DNA of 55,162 nucleotides. Origin: Mycobacterium sp. 852002-40037_SCH5390672 (GTDB taxonomy: Bacteria; Actinomycetota; Actinomycetes; Mycobacteriales; Mycobacteriaceae). Position numbers and translations under genes: made by a program. Below, in pieces: positions 53,347 to 55,162 of this stretch (position 1 is the stretch's first letter; the number at the start of each line of letters is the position of its first letter). The notes beneath the pieces are model-generated. The model made no database searches and was not told the DNA's origin. It worked only from the letters and a program-made list of their open reading frames with translations. The stretch covers positions 1 through 55,162 of the forward strand of contig NZ_LZTA01000089.1 of the NCBI RefSeq assembly GCF_001665875.1, in the 5' to 3' direction.

Positions 53347-54240
53347 CTACCGCCGTATATAGAGGCGCAAGGTCGCGTACCCCGTCACCGCCGCCATCGA
53401 CACGCCGAGCAGGAACAGCCACGGCGTGATGTAGAGGATGTCGGCATAGTCGACCTTCGCGATGAGATGAGCTTGGTAGAACTGGCTCAGCGCGTTGTCC
53501 AGGAACAACGCTCGAACCAGCATGAGTCCGAGGACGGCGATGGCCACACCGATGGACGCGGCCAGCATCGCTTCCACCAGGAAGGGCAGCTGGGTGTACC
53601 ACCGGCTGGCACCCACCAGCCGCATGATCCCGATCTCCGTGCGCCGGGTGTACGCCGCGACCTGCACCATGTTGGCAATCAACAGGATCGCCCCGACCGC
53701 CTGCACCAGCGCGACGGCGAACGCGGCATCGCGCAAGCCGTCCAACACGGCGAACAGCCGGTCGATGAGGTCCTTCTCGTTGAGGATGCTGCGCACCCCG
53801 GGCTGACCCTGCATCGCGGCGTCGAACTCCGCGTGCTGTTCGGGATTGTTCAACTTGACGATGAACGACGCGGGAAACGAGTCCTTACCCGCCACATCCT
53901 TGAACTCCGGGAACTTCTTGATGGCGTCGTTGTAGGCATCCTGCCGGTTGACGAAGCGCACCGATTTGACGTCTTGTCGTGCATCGATCTTCTCGCGCAA
54001 CCCCTTACACGGCGGGGACGCACACGTCGTGTCATTGGCCGAGATGTCGTCGGTGAGAAAGACCTGCGTCTCGACGCGGTCGAGGTAGATCTCGCGCGAG
54101 TTGTCGGCCAGCCGGACCACCAGCAGACCGCCGCCGAACAGAGCGATGGAGATTGCGGTCGTCAGGATCATCGCGGCCGTCATGGTGACGTTGCGGCGAA
54201 GCCCGGTCAGGACCTCGTTGAGTAGGAAACCGAAGCGCAC
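53347..54240 (-). CDS. ftsX: cell-division ABC transporter permease FtsX
   Basis: 297 residues, the same length as in M. tuberculosis (from memory). N-terminal TM helix ([19 protein letters not shown]), a large extracellular loop with two Cys (CASPPCKG) that in the family controls the RipC hydrolase, then three TM helices. It directly follows ftsE. FtsEX couples ATP use in the cytosol to wall hydrolysis at the septum. Confidence 0.96.
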   Translation of the reverse strand: MRFGFLLNEVLTGLRRNVTMTAAMILTTAISIALFGGGLLVVRLADNSREIYLDRVETQVFLTDDISANDTTCASPPCKGLREKIDARQDVKSVRFVNRQDAYNDAIKKFPEFKDVAGKDSFPASFIVKLNNPEQHAEFDAAMQGQPGVRSILNEKDLIDRLFAVLDGLRDAAFAVALVQAVGAILLIANMVQVAAYTRRTEIGIMRLVGASRWYTQLPFLVEAMLAASIGVAIAVLGLMLVRALFLDNALSQFYQAHLIAKVDYADILYITPWLFLLGVSMAAVTGYATLRLYIRR

Positions 54241-54930
<690 letters not shown>

Positions 54931-54973
54931 CACGGCACGCCAGTGTAGCGGTGAATTTCGCTGGCAAGCGAAG

Positions 54974-55122
54974 TCAACTGGCCGGTGGCGGCGAACTCGG
55001 CACCGGGCCGGGCCCCGGCTGCGGTTGCTGCGGCGGTGGCGTGGCCGGGCTTGAGCTGGGCGGGCAGAACGGCGCCGGCAGGATGCACGGCAACTGCGGC
55101 AGCTGGAACGGTGGTGTCGTCG
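54974..55122 (-). CDS. C-terminus of a proline-rich protein, 5' end missing
   Basis: About 49 codons ending in TGA at 54974. The frame reads [19 protein letters not shown] and then [12 protein letters not shown], ending SSPPPAS. In M. tuberculosis a proline-rich membrane protein gene (Rv3103c, from memory) lies just upstream of ftsE, which fits. The gene is cut at 55122 by adapter sequence, so its N-terminus is not in this assembly. Confidence 0.68.
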
Positions 55123-55162
55123 CTGTCTCTTATACACATCTGACGCTGCCGACGATCGCATA
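55123..55162. other. Nextera transposase adapter (sequencing artefact)
   Basis: CTGTCTCTTATACACATCT (55123-55141) is the Tn5 mosaic end as used in Nextera, followed by GACGCTGCCGACGA of the Nextera adapter. The last seven bases, TCGCATA, equal the start of the reverse complement of index S522 as I remember it. Not genomic. Confidence 0.97.

Noticed and set aside
53467..54225. 252-codon + frame opposite ftsX
   Set aside because: Shadow of ftsX, no motif.
54931..55161. Extension of FtsE to the end of the window
   Set aside because: Its first codons are adapter sequence and the rest overlaps the proline-rich gene in another frame.

Overview
The window looks like one end of a draft contig from a non-tuberculous mycobacterium. 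The right arm (about 39.6-55.1 kb) is G+C-rich and coding-dense. It carries the block tmRNA / mycothiol-dependent enzyme / smpB / ftsX / ftsE, which from memory matches the Rv3099c-Rv3102c neighbourhood of M. tuberculosis. The tmRNA tag ADSHQRDYALAA and the MmpL, FAAL and EthR-like genes also point to Mycobacterium. The last 40 bases are Nextera library adapter, not genome.

Bases 1 to about 34.4 kb form a lipid/polyketide-type accessory island with visibly lower G+C (hand count: 33 G/C in line 12901-12960, against 50 in line 47521-47580). It has many gene-free stretches of 300-1800 bases and at least two broken genes. Left to right: a P450/ACP/hydrolase/FAAL unit (81-4504); a CYP140-like P450 divergent from an EthR-like regulator that has an in-frame amber codon (4758-7464); an MmpL transporter (7892-10183); an acyl-CoA dehydrogenase (10491-11654). 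The core is a + strand run at 12158-20464: ACP, KAS III (DarB-like), flavodoxin-fold DarA-like protein, FAD hydroxylase, SCP2 protein, DUF3237, DUF1702 and a second FAAL. After a hemolysin III gene and a nitroreductase comes a - strand arm (23103-28610): methyltransferase, a KAS III-like protein lacking the catalytic His, an aromatic-amino-acid-type decarboxylase, a small ABM-like protein and two coupled unknown proteins. A second MmpL, a P450 pseudogene, a GNAT and an SRPBCC protein close the island.

The best candidate for an undescribed system is this island. DarB/DarA pairs make dialkylresorcinols in Gram-negative bacteria (flexirubin-type and related lipids). Here the pair sits in a mycobacterial setting with FAAL/ACP loading, a dehydrogenase that could make the enoyl acceptor, a ring hydroxylase, P450s, methyltransferase and MmpL export. 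I infer a resorcinol- or hydroxyquinol-type lipid, possibly joined to an amine from the decarboxylase arm. The product is not shown by the sequence.

Between 35.9 and 39.6 kb is a second, G+C-rich mobile module: an Xre/MbcA-like protein, a zinc-ribbon protein, an AAA+ ATPase and a truncated TniQ. Its outer end (TGTCGA at 39566) lies exactly where a Rieske oxygenase gene loses similarity to its family, so an insertion cut that gene.

The right arm then has a LysR gene with a palindromic operator, an F420-type oxidoreductase, a nucleotide-sugar decarboxylase / glycosyltransferase / methyltransferase group, a Tat-exported amidase, a VOC protein, a fused sugar kinase-MurQ protein, an ERG2/sigma-1-like gene and a TetR gene sharing the same operator (TCATAC-N16-GTATGA), an exported Thr/Ser/Pro-rich protein, and the ssrA-smpB-ftsXE block.
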